DNA from: Nostocales cyanobacterium
GTDB lineage: Bacteria; Cyanobacteriota; Cyanobacteriia; Cyanobacteriales; Nostocaceae
Length of the DNA: 38,645 nt
Assembly: GCA_004292695.1 (NCBI GenBank)
Contig: RDXV01000030.1
Span: 1-38,645, forward strand
Direction of reading: 5' to 3'
Program-made: the position numbers and the translations under genes
Shown: positions 25,049 to 31,962 of the stretch, piece after piece
Layout of the letters: every line of letters begins with the position of its first letter
How positions within the stretch are numbered: position 1 is the stretch's first letter
Notes under the pieces: generated by a model
Databases searched by the model: none
Told to the model about the DNA's origin: nothing
What the model saw: the letters and a program-made list of their open reading frames with translations, nothing else

Positions 25049-26327
25049 TTAATGTTTGTACTTGTAAATTTGTGAAACTTGCAACTTTTTTACTATCTTC
25101 AGGATTCAACTTAATTTTTACCTCAATTACACGACTATCTAAATTTTCTCCCGGTTGGTTACTAAACACACTCTGACGATTAACTTGTAAGCCAATTTGC
25201 ATGACTTCACCTTTTAATTCACCAGCAAATGTGGGACTGGTAATAATCGCATCTTGCCCAATTTTTACCTTATTAATATCTGTTTGATAAACTTCTGCTA
25301 TGGCTAACATTTGTTGAGTTTGGGCAAAATCAGCAATTCCAGATTCACTAATCTTTTCACCAACACGGGTATGTAATTTCAGTATTTGCCCTGTCATGGG
25401 GGCGCGAATAAAAGCAGCTTCAAGCTCAGTTTTGGCACTGTTCAATTTTGCAATTGCACTTTCAACTTCTGTTTGCGCTAAATTTATATCTACAGGACGA
25501 ATTTCCGCAATACTATCAAGTGTTCCTTGCGCTTCATTGATTTGTTTTTTACTGGTTTGATTAATCCGATTTAATGCTACTTTTGCCTCTGCTAACTGTT
25601 TACTGGCTGTAGTATTAATCCGATTTAATATGGCTTGGGCTTCACTTAATTGTTGTTTTGCGGTTTCTAAATCTAGCTTTTTACTATCAATTATCGAATT
25701 AGAAATTGCACCATCTACATACAATTTTTGATAGCGTTCATATTCTGATTCTGCATTCTTTAGTTCAGCAGTTAATTTGTTAATTGTTGCTTGTTGGGCA
25801 ATTTTATCACCTTGCCATTGAGCTTCTATTCTAGCTATATTCTCGCTTTGAGCGTTTTTATCGCCTTCATATTGTGCCTTAATTCTCTCTAAGTTGGCTT
25901 TTTGGGCTTGAATGTCTCCCAATTTTGCCCCAGCTTTAATTTGTGCTAATTTTGCGTTAGCTACTCTGACTTCTTTCTCAGCTTGTAAAACTGCATTCTG
26001 TAATTTATCCCGTGAATATAAAATGGCTATTATTTCTCCAGCTTTAACTTGATCACCTTCTTTTACTAAAATTTCTGCTACTCTATCTCCATCTAATGAT
26101 AAGGGTGCAGATAATTTAATTATTTCTGTGGCTGGTTCTAGTCTACCTAATGCTGTTACTTTATTAATAACAGGATCAGTTTCTGGTATTTCTCCTGTGG
26201 AAGCATTACTGATTTTACTAAAATTACTAACTCCATAAACTGCAATTCCCGCAGTAATTGTTGTGGCAATTAAAACTAAGGCTATTATTCCTTTGTTGGC
26301 TGGTTTAAGGAATATCTTATTATCCAT
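25035..26327 (-). CDS. devB: DevB-type membrane fusion protein (second cluster)
   Basis: A 430-residue adaptor with an N-terminal membrane anchor (about 13-33). A lipoyl half opens with ALGRLEPATEIIKLS (59-73), and GDQVKAGEIIAILYSRD follows. A coiled-coil hairpin runs from about 118 to 305, and the second lipoyl half has APMTGQILKLHTRVGE (309-324). As in the first DevB, the hairpin consists of 18-residue repeats, here three ascending (142-195) and three descending (226-279). It lacks one ascending unit compared with the 479-residue paralogue. It is 57 bp downstream of tetR and the partner of the following devC and devA genes. The substrate is unknown. Confidence 0.88.
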   Translation of the reverse strand: MDNKIFLKPANKGIIALVLIATTITAGIAVYGVSNFSKISNASTGEIPETDPVINKVTALGRLEPATEIIKLSAPLSLDGDRVAEILVKEGDQVKAGEIIAILYSRDKLQNAVLQAEKEVRVANAKLAQIKAGAKLGDIQAQKANLERIKAQYEGDKNAQSENIARIEAQWQGDKIAQQATINKLTAELKNAESEYERYQKLYVDGAISNSIIDSKKLDLETAKQQLSEAQAILNRINTTASKQLAEAKVALNRINQTSKKQINEAQGTLDSIAEIRPVDINLAQTEVESAIAKLNSAKTELEAAFIRAPMTGQILKLHTRVGEKISESGIADFAQTQQMLAIAEVYQTDINKVKIGQDAIITSPTFAGELKGEVMQIGLQVNRQSVFSNQPGENLDSRVIEVKIKLNPEDSKKVASFTNLQVQTLIGNR

Positions 26328-26383
26328 ATTTACGACTCCCCACTAAAAATTTTAATTTGCTCGTAATTTGGCTTTAAGTTTGT

Positions 26384-26977
26384 CTATCTAAAATTAATGA
26401 TATGGAGATTTTTTGCTAAATAAGCGTTTAACATTTCTCCCAATAGTTGGCATTGTTCCATGAAATCTATAGTTTCGTCTCCCCAGAGTTTTTCAAGAAT
26501 GACTCCATTAACAAAGCTCAATACAAATGAGGCTAAAACTCTATTTTCTATGCCTAAAAATTCACAGGTTGCTTGTTGATATCTTTGGTTGGCACGTTTA
26601 AAAACTCTGCTACTATTTAACAGGGTTTTTGAGTCTTGATTTTGACAAAAGTCAACCCAGACATAAGTCCATTTAATGAGGTAATCTTCGTTTTTAATTA
26701 GATAATTTCCTAATGCTGTCATCTTTTCTGTGAGGGTTTCTCTTCCTCCTAATTCTGATAAAGCTGTGATTACATCCTGTTCACTTATTTCTTCTACCAG
26801 TTGTTCAAATAATGCTTGTTTACTGGGAAAGTAGTGATACAGCGTACCTGTGGAAACTCCTAAACCTTGAGCAATTTGCCGCATGGTGATCGCTCCATAA
26901 CCTTTTTGAGCAAATAAATCAAAGCATTTGCTGATTAGCTCTTTGCGGTATTGCTCATGGTTAACAATTTTCGGCAT
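26384..26977 (-). CDS. TetR/AcrR-family transcriptional regulator
   Basis: A 197-residue repressor-type protein. The N-terminal helix-turn-helix (about 10-58) is textbook TetR: AITMRQIAQGLGVSTGTLYHYFPSKQALFEQL. The helical C-terminal half should bind a ligand and form the dimer. It is the first gene of the tetR-devB-devC-devA unit, so it most likely controls this exporter and itself. A promoter with an internal TAACA-N3-TGTTA palindrome lies 43-72 bp upstream. By analogy with TetR-exporter operons, the effector may be the exported compound; this is inference. Confidence 0.92.
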   Translation of the reverse strand: MPKIVNHEQYRKELISKCFDLFAQKGYGAITMRQIAQGLGVSTGTLYHYFPSKQALFEQLVEEISEQDVITALSELGGRETLTEKMTALGNYLIKNEDYLIKWTYVWVDFCQNQDSKTLLNSSRVFKRANQRYQQATCEFLGIENRVLASFVLSFVNGVILEKLWGDETIDFMEQCQLLGEMLNAYLAKNLHIINFR

Positions 26978-27262
26978 GGAGTCTTGGCGTTTTTTTATAT
27001 CGAACGTTTGTTATGATTTAATGTAACAAGATGTTAACAAAGCTGTCAACTAGGGAAAATACGGATGAATTGAAGATGATCAATCACAAGGTAAAAATAA
27101 TCTGAATAAAAACCCGACACCCGACACCCAGTCTCAAATTCAGCTGATGGTGGGTAATCCAGAAATGCTGGTCAAGCTGAAAATGTTAGAATTGAGCAAC
27201 AAAAACTGAATAACAAATATCTACATTAGTAATAACGGTCAATATTTTTTCAGATAAGAAAA
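26978..27262. other. Divergent intergenic region between tetR and hhoA
   Basis: Besides the tetR promoter it contains two CCCGACA heptamers (about 27114-27128). After them comes a short open frame on the plus strand ending in TGA near 27209 (reading QIQLMVGNPEMLVKLKMLELSN) that has no start codon next to a ribosome-binding site. It may be a gene remnant; I do not call it a gene. Confidence 0.5.
27020..27049 (-). promoter_or_regulatory. Promoter of the tetR-devBCA operon with putative TetR operator
   Basis: On the minus strand, a consensus -35 TTGACA (27049-27044) is followed after 17 bases by TTACAT, or after 18 by TACATT (27026-27020), as -10. The transcript would begin near 27013, about 36 bases before the tetR ATG. 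The perfect palindrome TAACA-AGA-TGTTA (27024-27036) overlaps the spacer and the edge of the -10 box, an ideal place for a repressor. A second TTGTTA at 27008-27013 pairs with TAACAA at 27024-27029. Confidence 0.55.
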
Positions 27263-28468
27263 ATGGACAACCAACCACAAGATCAAAAAAGCTGGAAAAA
27301 AGCAGCAACTTCTCTATCCTTAGTATTGCTGGGATCAGGGATGACCTTTGCAGGTGGATATTTAGCAGATAACCAGCAGAAAGTAGCAGAAACAGCATCT
27401 AAGCTGGCGGTAGAAAAGGTGAATGCAGCGATACCATTACCGGGGAATACAGATCCCAACTTCATTACCAAAGTAGTGGAGAAAGTTGGTCCTGCGGTAG
27501 TGAGGATAAATTCTGCGCGGACAGTGAAAACCCAACTACCAGAAGAATTTAATGATCCCTTTTTCCGTCGCTTCTTTGGTAGGATGCCAATGGAGGGACA
27601 AGATCGGGTAGAAAGGGGGACTGGTTCAGGTTTTATAATTAGTAATAATGGCCGCATTCTGACTAATGCTCACGTAGTCGAGGGAGCAGATACTGTCACT
27701 GTCACCCTCAAAGATGGGCGGACTTTTCAAGGTAAAGTAGTTGGTAGAGATGAATTAACAGATGTAGCGGTAGTCAAAATTGAAGCTAATAACCTACCGA
27801 CAGTGACTTTAGGTAATTCAGATACATTACAACCTGGTCAGTGGGCGATCGCCATCGGTAATCCCCTGGGTTTAGATAACAGCGTCACCACAGGAATTAT
27901 CAGTGGTACAGGGCGCAGCAGTAACCAAGTAGGTGTACCTGACAAGCGGGTGCAATTTATTCAAACCGACGCAGCCATTAACCCTGGTAACTCCGGTGGA
28001 CCACTATTAAACGCTCGCGGAGAAGTAATTGGCATGAATACGGCCATAATTCGCGGAGCGCAGGGTTTAGGGTTTTCTATCCCCATTAACACCGCCCAAA
28101 GAATATCTAATCAATTAATCAGCACTGGTAAAGCCCAACACCCATATTTAGGTATTCAAATGGTGGGGTTAACACCAGAAGTCAAACAAAGAATTAACTC
28201 AGATCCCAACAGTGGTATTACTGTCAGTGATGATCAAGGAGTATTAATTATCAAAGTCATGCCCGACTCACCCGCAGCCAAAGCCGGGATCAGGTCTGGG
28301 GATGTGATCAAAAAACTCAATGGTAAATCAGTAGGTGATGCTACTGCCGTACAAAAAGCTGTAGAAGAAGCTCAAGTAGGGGGTAATCTCAACTTAGACT
28401 TACGTCGTAATGGTAGAAGTATGAGCATTGCCGTCAAACCTGGTGTTTTTCCCACCAACCTGCAATAG
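27263..28468 (+). CDS. hhoA: HhoA/HtrA-type periplasmic serine protease (Deg family)
   Basis: A 401-residue protein. An N-terminal hydrophobic stretch (about 17-35) acts as signal or anchor. The trypsin-like domain has the catalytic triad His137 (LTNAHVVEG), Asp167 (DELTDVAVV) and Ser244 (NPGNSGGPL). A single C-terminal PDZ domain spans about 295-395 (YLGIQMVGLTP, SPAAKAGIRSGDVIKKLNG). Cyanobacteria carry three such paralogues (HtrA, HhoA, HhoB) that degrade or chaperone damaged envelope proteins. The length and single PDZ fit any of them, so the symbol is tentative. It is followed by a likely terminator at 28500-28526. Confidence 0.9.
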   Translation: MDNQPQDQKSWKKAATSLSLVLLGSGMTFAGGYLADNQQKVAETASKLAVEKVNAAIPLPGNTDPNFITKVVEKVGPAVVRINSARTVKTQLPEEFNDPFFRRFFGRMPMEGQDRVERGTGSGFIISNNGRILTNAHVVEGADTVTVTLKDGRTFQGKVVGRDELTDVAVVKIEANNLPTVTLGNSDTLQPGQWAIAIGNPLGLDNSVTTGIISGTGRSSNQVGVPDKRVQFIQTDAAINPGNSGGPLLNARGEVIGMNTAIIRGAQGLGFSIPINTAQRISNQLISTGKAQHPYLGIQMVGLTPEVKQRINSDPNSGITVSDDQGVLIIKVMPDSPAAKAGIRSGDVIKKLNGKSVGDATAVQKAVEEAQVGGNLNLDLRRNGRSMSIAVKPGVFPTNLQ

Positions 28469-28499
28469 AAAACATCGGTTACAGATAAGTAAATACAGG

Positions 28500-28526
28500 G
28501 CGGGTTGATCCCGCTCTTGCCTTTTT
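28500..28526 (+). terminator. Putative Rho-independent terminator after hhoA
   Basis: GCGGG-TTGAT-CCCGC forms a five-pair GC stem with a five-base loop (28500-28514), followed by TCTTGCC and a T5 run. It lies 32 bp after the protease stop codon. The T-run is seven bases from the stem, so strength is uncertain. Confidence 0.45.
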
Positions 28527-28536
28527 AGTTGTAATC

Positions 28537-28619
28537 AAGGACATTCTTGATCCAAGAAATCTAATCACCCCAAGGATTTTACTCTTGCCTCTTGCCTCTT
28601 GCCTTTTGCCTTTTGCCAT
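28537..28619 (+). repeat. Dispersed repeat with TTTTACTCTTGCC core, copy C (diverged)
   Basis: AAGGACATTCTTGATCCAAG, a variable part, then AGGATTTTACTCTTGCC and four TCTTGCC/TTTTGCC heptamers. It is a diverged relative of copies A (8897) and B (16184), lying between two convergent genes. Confidence 0.65.
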
Positions 28620-28621
28620 AT

Positions 28622-29314
28622 TTAATATTGAGAACTAGATGAAGTCCGATAACTATAACCTAAACTAGAATCTTTTTGGATGTATTGTTTAATGCTATCA
28701 AAATCCATAAAGTAATCAGCAACATCAATGAGGTTATCGCTTGTCATACTTTGCAGTCCAATCACTTCAACTCTAGATCCTAATCTGCTTACTGCATTGA
28801 CAGCATAGGCTAAATCACCATCTCCACTAACTAATACAGCGGTGTCGTAATATGGAGCGAGAGTAATCATATCCACCGCAATTTCCACGTTTAAATTCGG
28901 TTTTTTACCATTTTCTGGAACTGCAAGTATATCTTTAGTAACTACACGGTATCCATTACGACGCATCCACAACAAGAAACCCTGTTGTTTTTCTTTACTA
29001 GCGTCAACTCCAGTGTAAAAGAAAGCTCGTAACAGGCGGGATGTTTGGGTTAAACGACACAGTAATTTTACATAATCAATTTCAATTCCTAATTGTAAAG
29101 CAGCATGAAATAGGTTTAATCCATCAATAAAAATTGCTACCCTACCACGATTGAGATCATCTCCAATATTCATGTCATTAGTATTTTCTTCAGGCTTTTT
29201 GATATCTCGACCTTTAACAGAGGTTTTGAACGCAGGTGATCCTTGCCAATGAGGTTTTTCTTTCAGTTCTTTATATTCGTTTGTTGTTTTGTTATTATGA
29301 TTATTAAGAAACAT
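28622..29314 (-). CDS. NYN-domain (LabA/DUF88-type) putative RNase
   Basis: A 230-residue protein. After a 55-residue polar N-terminal extension, the NYN domain (about 57-205) shows the PIN-like acidic pattern: FIDGLNLFH with Asp64, VEIAVDMITLA with Asp148, and VSGDGDLAYAV with Asp165 and Asp167, close to VEVIGL. Proteins of this type are predicted metal-dependent ribonucleases; the cyanobacterial relative LabA takes part in circadian output. The start ATG at 29314 is supported by AGAGG (29320-29324) five bases upstream, so the N-terminal extension is probably real. It is convergent with hhoA and monocistronic by spacing. Confidence 0.87.
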   Translation of the reverse strand: MFLNNHNNKTTNEYKELKEKPHWQGSPAFKTSVKGRDIKKPEENTNDMNIGDDLNRGRVAIFIDGLNLFHAALQLGIEIDYVKLLCRLTQTSRLLRAFFYTGVDASKEKQQGFLLWMRRNGYRVVTKDILAVPENGKKPNLNVEIAVDMITLAPYYDTAVLVSGDGDLAYAVNAVSRLGSRVEVIGLQSMTSDNLIDVADYFMDFDSIKQYIQKDSSLGYSYRTSSSSQY

Positions 29315-29693
29315 TGATACCTCTGGATTTTAAAAGGGGATGTTTGTGATAGATTGCCAATATAGCAATCATTATTAATGACTTGATGTATTCAGCTAAA
29401 CTAAGTTTTATGAGTCAGTATCTCCCACTATATACAAAACTATATACAAAATTTAAGTGGGTAAATCTATATCCTAGTATAGCTGGTAATAATTTCATAA
29501 TCAGTGTCATCAACTGAATAGAAAATTTTGTGAATTAACTGCAAATAAATTTCACGAACTATGTAATTTAGGACAATTTTTCAATTGGTATGATGACTAT
29601 TCAGGAGTAATTGTTTTGCATAGTCGTGAGGATGCTAGAAACTAATTTTTTGTGTTGGCAATTATGGTTATTTTCTAGTTAGTTAACAACAGT
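29315..29693. other. Gene-free region with a 12-bp direct repeat
   Basis: 379 bp upstream of the NYN gene and downstream of the universal stress gene. It includes two perfect tandem copies of ACTATATACAAA (29427-29450). No other gene, terminator or promoter could be recognised with confidence. Confidence 0.6.
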
Positions 29694-30221
29694 TCAAGTA
29701 GAGGTTAGCTGGATGCTGTCAGAATTTGGGATGTTGTTTGCATTTAAACCTTGGACTGTCAGAACAGAACAGTGGGCATGATGGATAACATAATTGCTAA
29801 TACTTCCTAACAACGCTTCGCTGATACCACTACGACCGCGACGACCGACTATAATTAGATCAGCTGACCAGTTTAAAGCGAGTTCACAAATAATGCGACC
29901 AGCATCACCAACTGTTTGGGTAAACTCAGTGTCAACACCATTTTTTATTGCTGTTTGCGTGAGTGATTGTATCCAGTGTAGTCGCTCTTGCTTGAGTTCG
30001 TCCCAAGCTTGCATATACTGAGTAATAGTATCTGTATGCAATGTCGGATAGATAGTTTCTGGTTGTAAGAATATCGGGTTGATATAAGGATCATCCATCG
30101 GGGATAAGACGTGAAGCAACATTAATTTAGCTGCACTGGTTTTAGCCGCAAATAGGGACTGATCAAAAATATACTGACTTGTATCAGATTTGTCTAGTGC
30201 CACTAAAATCTTGTGAAACAT
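29694..30221 (-). CDS. Universal stress protein (UspA family, ATP-binding type)
   Basis: A 175-residue single-domain protein. It starts MFHKILVALDKSDTS, the usual opening strand and Asp10, and holds the nucleotide-binding segment GRRGRSGISEALLGS (126-140) and the closing strand CSVLTV. The glycine-rich loop marks the ATP-binding subgroup. A roughly 45-residue insertion (about 40-85) between strand 2 and helix 2 is common in cyanobacterial members. The start is backed by AAAGGAAG about 7 bases upstream. It stands alone, divergent from the phosphoribosyltransferase gene. Regulation is not readable. Confidence 0.9.
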   Translation of the reverse strand: MFHKILVALDKSDTSQYIFDQSLFAAKTSAAKLMLLHVLSPMDDPYINPIFLQPETIYPTLHTDTITQYMQAWDELKQERLHWIQSLTQTAIKNGVDTEFTQTVGDAGRIICELALNWSADLIIVGRRGRSGISEALLGSISNYVIHHAHCSVLTVQGLNANNIPNSDSIQLTST

Positions 30222-30560
30222 AGCTCGTCTTCCTTTAGGAGTATCTAATATTTATACCTTTTGTAGTTTTGCTCTGATGCTGTTTAAGTTATATTGGCCA
30301 TGTTAATCAATTTTTTCTAAATGCAATGAATGATTTTATGGCTTAATGATAACTCACATTCAGTGAGAGTGTAGATATTGTAATTTTGTTGTAAGAATTG
30401 AGTGCTTAAAGTAGCCGTAATAGTGGTTAATTTTGACATCTTCTGAAAAATTATCTAGCCTTGGTTTGTGATCTAAGCACATTGATCAAAAGTAAAAATA
30501 CAACAACGAAAATACAACAATAAAAATACAACAATAAAAATTCATACAAAAATTTATAGA
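30222..30560. other. Divergent intergenic region upstream of the phosphoribosyltransferase
   Basis: 339 bp between the divergent universal-stress and phosphoribosyltransferase genes. Its right part is a 14-base tandem array (30495-30536) ending 24 bp before the ATG, with no Shine-Dalgarno visible. No binding site could be named. Confidence 0.6.
30495..30536. repeat. 14-bp tandem repeat, three units (AAAATACAACAATA)
   Basis: AAAATACAACAACG is followed by two perfect AAAATACAACAATA units. The period is twice that of the heptamer arrays elsewhere in the window. It sits immediately before the phosphoribosyltransferase start codon, so copy number would change the leader length. Confidence 0.9.
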
Positions 30561-31214
30561 ATGGGCAAATTTCACAACCGCACAGAAGCCGGAAAAATGT
30601 TAGCACAAAGTCTGATTACTTATGCTAACCATAAAGATTTGTTAGTTTTAGCCTTACCTCGTGGGGGTGTACCAGTAGCTTTTGAAGTAGCTAAAACCTT
30701 GAATGTACCTTTGGATGTTTGTATTGTCAGAAAATTAGGTGTACCTGGTAACGAGGAATTAGCAATGGGAGCGATAGCATCTGGGGATATAGGAGTATTA
30801 AATTATGATGTCATCAATACTTTAGGAATAGGAAAGGAGACAATTCAGAAAGTCGCATCTGAAGAATTACAGGAATTAAAACGACGCGATCGCAAATATC
30901 GGGGAGATGCTGCACCAATAAATATTAACAATAAAACAGTAATTTTAGTAGATGATGGTATTGCTACTGGTTCAACCATACGAGCAGCTATTACTTTAAT
31001 TAAAAAACAGAAACCTCTCAAATTAATTGTAGCTATTCCCATTGCACCAGCCAGCACTTGTGAAGAGTTAAAGTTAGAAGTTGATGAAATAGTGAGTCTA
31101 GAAAGTCCAGAACTAATGTCTGCTATTGGTTTATGGTATGAAGATTTTTCTCAAACTACTGATGAAGAAGTCAGTGAGCTTTTAAAACAGGGAAAAGGGA
31201 ACAGGGAACAGTGA
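30561..31214 (+). CDS. Phosphoribosyltransferase-family protein
   Basis: A 217-residue protein with the type I PRTase fold. ALPRGGVPVAFEVA (31-44) is followed by RKLGVPGNEELAMGA (57-71), and the PRPP-binding loop VDDGIATGST is at 130-139. The subgroup resembles the PRTase half of proteins that are often fused to, or encoded beside, a dienelactone-hydrolase-like domain, as here with the next gene 31 bp downstream. Its substrate base is unknown. The last residues (KQGKGNREQ) are encoded by GGGAAAA/GGGAACA heptamers, and the stop codon is the first TGA of a TGATAAC array, so the C-terminus has been shaped by repeat expansion. Confidence 0.88.
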   Translation: MGKFHNRTEAGKMLAQSLITYANHKDLLVLALPRGGVPVAFEVAKTLNVPLDVCIVRKLGVPGNEELAMGAIASGDIGVLNYDVINTLGIGKETIQKVASEELQELKRRDRKYRGDAAPININNKTVILVDDGIATGSTIRAAITLIKKQKPLKLIVAIPIAPASTCEELKLEVDEIVSLESPELMSAIGLWYEDFSQTTDEEVSELLKQGKGNREQ

Positions 31215-31239
31215 TAACTGATAACTGATAACTGATAAC
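31190..31239 (+). repeat. Heptamer arrays spanning the PRTase stop codon (GGGAACA then TGATAAC)
   Basis: GGGAAAA, GGGAACA, GGGAACA (about 31190-31210) lie inside the coding sequence. Four perfect TGATAAC units (31212-31239) begin with the in-frame stop and fill the 31-bp spacer to the next gene. Because the unit is seven bases long, the second array supplies stop codons in all three frames. Confidence 0.9.
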
Positions 31240-31245
31240 TGAAAT

Positions 31246-31929
31246 ATGAACACTAGAAACTTGTGGAATGTTTTAGAACAGATAGTTACTATTGAGAGTG
31301 GAATTATTAAGCTAAAAGGTGAATTATTTGTACCACCAGCAGCTAAGGGAATTGTCATTTTTTCACAGAATGGTGGTAGTAGTCGCCATAGTACACGTAA
31401 CCATTACTTAGCTCATTTATTGCACCAACAGGAAGGATTAGGAACTATTTTAGTAGATTTATTAACGGAAGAAGAGGATATTATTGATCAGCGTACCCAA
31501 CATTTTAGTAATGATATTAGTTTTCTATCTAATCGTTTAATTAATGTCACTGACTGGTTATTTGAAAACCCAATTACTCAACATCTCAAAGTTGGTTATT
31601 TTGGTATTAATCGCGGTAGTGGTGCTGTATTTTTAGCAGCTATAGCTCGTCCTCAAAATGTAGGGGCGATAGTTTGTCGTAGTGGTTATACTGATTTAGT
31701 TAGCGAAAGTCTTAGTTATGTACAAGTTCCTACTTTGTTAATTGTTGGTGGTAATGATTGTGCGATCATGGCGATGAATGAGGATGCAATCACACAAATT
31801 CCTACTCACCATAAACAATTACAAATTATTCCTACAGCTAGTCATACATTTAGTGAACCTGGAGTAATTGAAGAAGTAGCTACATTATCAAGTCAATGGT
31901 TTAAATATTATTTTTCCTGTAAGAATTAA
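31246..31929 (+). CDS. Dienelactone-hydrolase-like alpha/beta hydrolase with altered nucleophile
   Basis: A 227-residue alpha/beta-hydrolase fold protein resembling the DLH-like partners of phosphoribosyltransferases. Conserved parts include FSQNGGSSRHSTRN (39-52), VDLLTEEE (70-77), GYFGINRGSG (117-126), LLIVGGNDCA (164-173) with Asp171, and ASHTFSEPG (198-206) with His200. Relatives have Ser or Cys in the G-x-S-x-G nucleophile elbow; here codon 122 is AAT (Asn), one base from AGT (Ser). Asp and His of the triad are kept. The protein may therefore be catalytically dead or use different chemistry. It lies 31 bp after the PRTase gene and is probably co-transcribed with it. Confidence 0.82.
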   Translation: MNTRNLWNVLEQIVTIESGIIKLKGELFVPPAAKGIVIFSQNGGSSRHSTRNHYLAHLLHQQEGLGTILVDLLTEEEDIIDQRTQHFSNDISFLSNRLINVTDWLFENPITQHLKVGYFGINRGSGAVFLAAIARPQNVGAIVCRSGYTDLVSESLSYVQVPTLLIVGGNDCAIMAMNEDAITQIPTHHKQLQIIPTASHTFSEPGVIEEVATLSSQWFKYYFSCKN

Positions 31930-31962
31930 GTTGTTAGTTAATAATAAATATTATGATTTAGT

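Noticed and set aside
27127-27209. Small gene before hhoA (QIQLMVGNPEMLVKLKMLELSN)
   Set aside because: It has no start codon with ribosome-binding site and only about 27 codons; noted as a possible remnant within the intergenic entry.
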